Assembly (NCBI GenBank): GCA_900768805.1
Contig: CAAGEF010000040.1
Span: forward strand, 1-5,118
Direction: 5' to 3'
Origin: Clostridia bacterium
Lineage (GTDB): Bacteria > Bacillota > Clostridia > TANB77 > CAG-508
Length of the DNA: 5,118 bases
Both the position numbers and the translations under genes were made by a program. The notes beneath the pieces are model-generated. The model saw only the letters and a program-made list of their open reading frames with translations. It did not search any database and was not told the DNA's origin. Positions 4,470-5,118 of the stretch are shown here, piece by piece (position 1 is the first letter of the stretch; every line of letters begins with the position of its first letter).

Positions 4470-5118
4470 CTATAAATTAGTATTTTTTTTATAAATATTT
4501 TTACTTACTATGAAATATGCTAAAAATAAATACCCTAATGTTATTAGGCATGAAAAAGTTGCCCCATTTATTTCAAATCTAGATACTAACATATTAGACC
4601 CTATAAATGCAACTAATGTTCCAAATATATATATTACAAATTGGATTAGTGTATTTCTTAAAGTTGTTAAAACCACTAAATCTAAATATGATAGCGAATA
4701 TAATATATATGCAGCTATTATTAAACATAAATTTATTCTATATAAATCTAATTCTACACCATATATATAACTTAACACCTCTGGACCTAAAAAATATGCC
4801 AAACTTATACAAAAAGCACCAAAAGCAATTATTATACCTTTTATTTTATTTGTTAAAACTTTTAATTTCTTTAATTCATTTTGTTTTATATATTCTTTAA
4901 AATCGTTTAAAAAAGGCATAATAACAAATTTTGTAAATAAGTTAATTACAGAAGCTGGCATCATTATATAACTATATATTGCTTGAATACTATCATTCCA
5001 AAATCCGTCAATTGCATATTTTTGTGCATTTAAAATATATACTCCTGCAAATGAATTAGCAAAAACAAAAAATTCATTTTTAAAAATTATTTTTACATTA
5101 TTAAAATCAACTTTATAA
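4470..5118 (-). CDS. Polysaccharide flippase/exporter (Wzx/MATE-like), C-terminal part, start outside window
   Basis: The frame is open from the right edge of the window to TAG at 4472-4470, giving about 215 residues; an internal ATG at 4964 is not the start because the coding signal continues upstream without a stop. The residues before it (including VFANSFAGVYILNAQKYAI) and the following MMPASVINLFTKFVIMPFL match the layout of lipid-linked polysaccharide flippases: helix, short amphipathic loop with NxxKYAID, then helix. At least four further hydrophobic spans follow (starting with GIIIAFGAFCISLAYFLGP, ending with GYLFLAYFIVSKN) and a basic C-terminus. Family members are about 400-500 residues, so this is roughly the C-terminal half. 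It would move an undecaprenyl-linked glycan or similar cargo across the membrane. No terminator follows it before ssrA. Family assignment is good at superfamily level only. Confidence 0.8.
   Translation of the reverse strand, partial: YKVDFNNVKIIFKNEFFVFANSFAGVYILNAQKYAIDGFWNDSIQAIYSYIMMPASVINLFTKFVIMPFLNDFKEYIKQNELKKLKVLTNKIKGIIIAFGAFCISLAYFLGPEVLSYIYGVELDLYRINLCLIIAAYILYSLSYLDLVVLTTLRNTLIQFVIYIFGTLVAFIGSNMLVSRFEINGATFSCLITLGYLFLAYFIVSKNIYKKNTNL

Noticed and set aside
4510..4900. Plus-strand reading frames at 4510-4770 and 4607-4900
   Set aside because: They are antisense to the flippase coding region, which has clear membrane-protein character on the minus strand.
4470..4964. Flippase starting at the internal ATG at 4964
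   Set aside because: The same frame stays open to the right edge and the extra 51 residues continue the family pattern, so this is an internal methionine and the gene is cut by the window.

Overview
The window is very AT-rich DNA, most likely from a low-GC Gram-positive bacterium (Firmicutes, Clostridia-like). The evidence is a strong AGGAGG-type ribosome binding site before most genes, sigma-A promoters with a TGN extension, U-tailed hairpin terminators, a one-piece tmRNA, and a membrane-anchored NodB-type polysaccharide deacetylase. TGA is not read as a sense codon in any gene seen. The species cannot be named from sequence alone.

Everything that looks real is on the minus strand, so the reading order runs from right to left. 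(1) At 5118-4470 is the 3' part of a multi-membrane-spanning flippase of the polysaccharide-exporter type; its start lies outside the window. (2) At 4426-4074 is ssrA (tmRNA), with its own promoter directly behind the flippase stop codon, a readable tag frame (ADNKELAFAA) and a strong terminator at 4067-4028. (3) At 3741-3043 is a stand-alone gene for a protein resembling zinc-dependent phospholipase C. It has a near-consensus promoter at 3876-3849, a leader of about 100 nt that can fold, and two hairpins behind it. Its GC content (about 34%) is clearly above that of its neighbours. (4) At 2827-237 is a three-gene operon driven by one good promoter at 2893-2865. It encodes a small membrane-anchored protein of unknown function, a cytoplasmic alpha/beta hydrolase (12 bp after the first gene), and the deacetylase (62 bp further on). 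(5) At 236-1 there is no gene, but there are hairpins, including a U-tailed terminator, and a short tandem repeat.

The operon looks like a cell-envelope unit. Two products are tethered outside the membrane and one of them deacetylates a GlcNAc-type polymer; the hydrolase is inside the cell with no clear substrate. The flippase also fits envelope glycan export. ssrA is a housekeeping ribosome-rescue gene. The phospholipase-like gene has no obvious tie to its neighbours and may have been acquired. No mobile element, CRISPR array or tRNA was found. The most interesting unexplained items are the compositionally distinct phospholipase-like cassette with its structured leader, and the unknown membrane protein heading the deacetylase operon.
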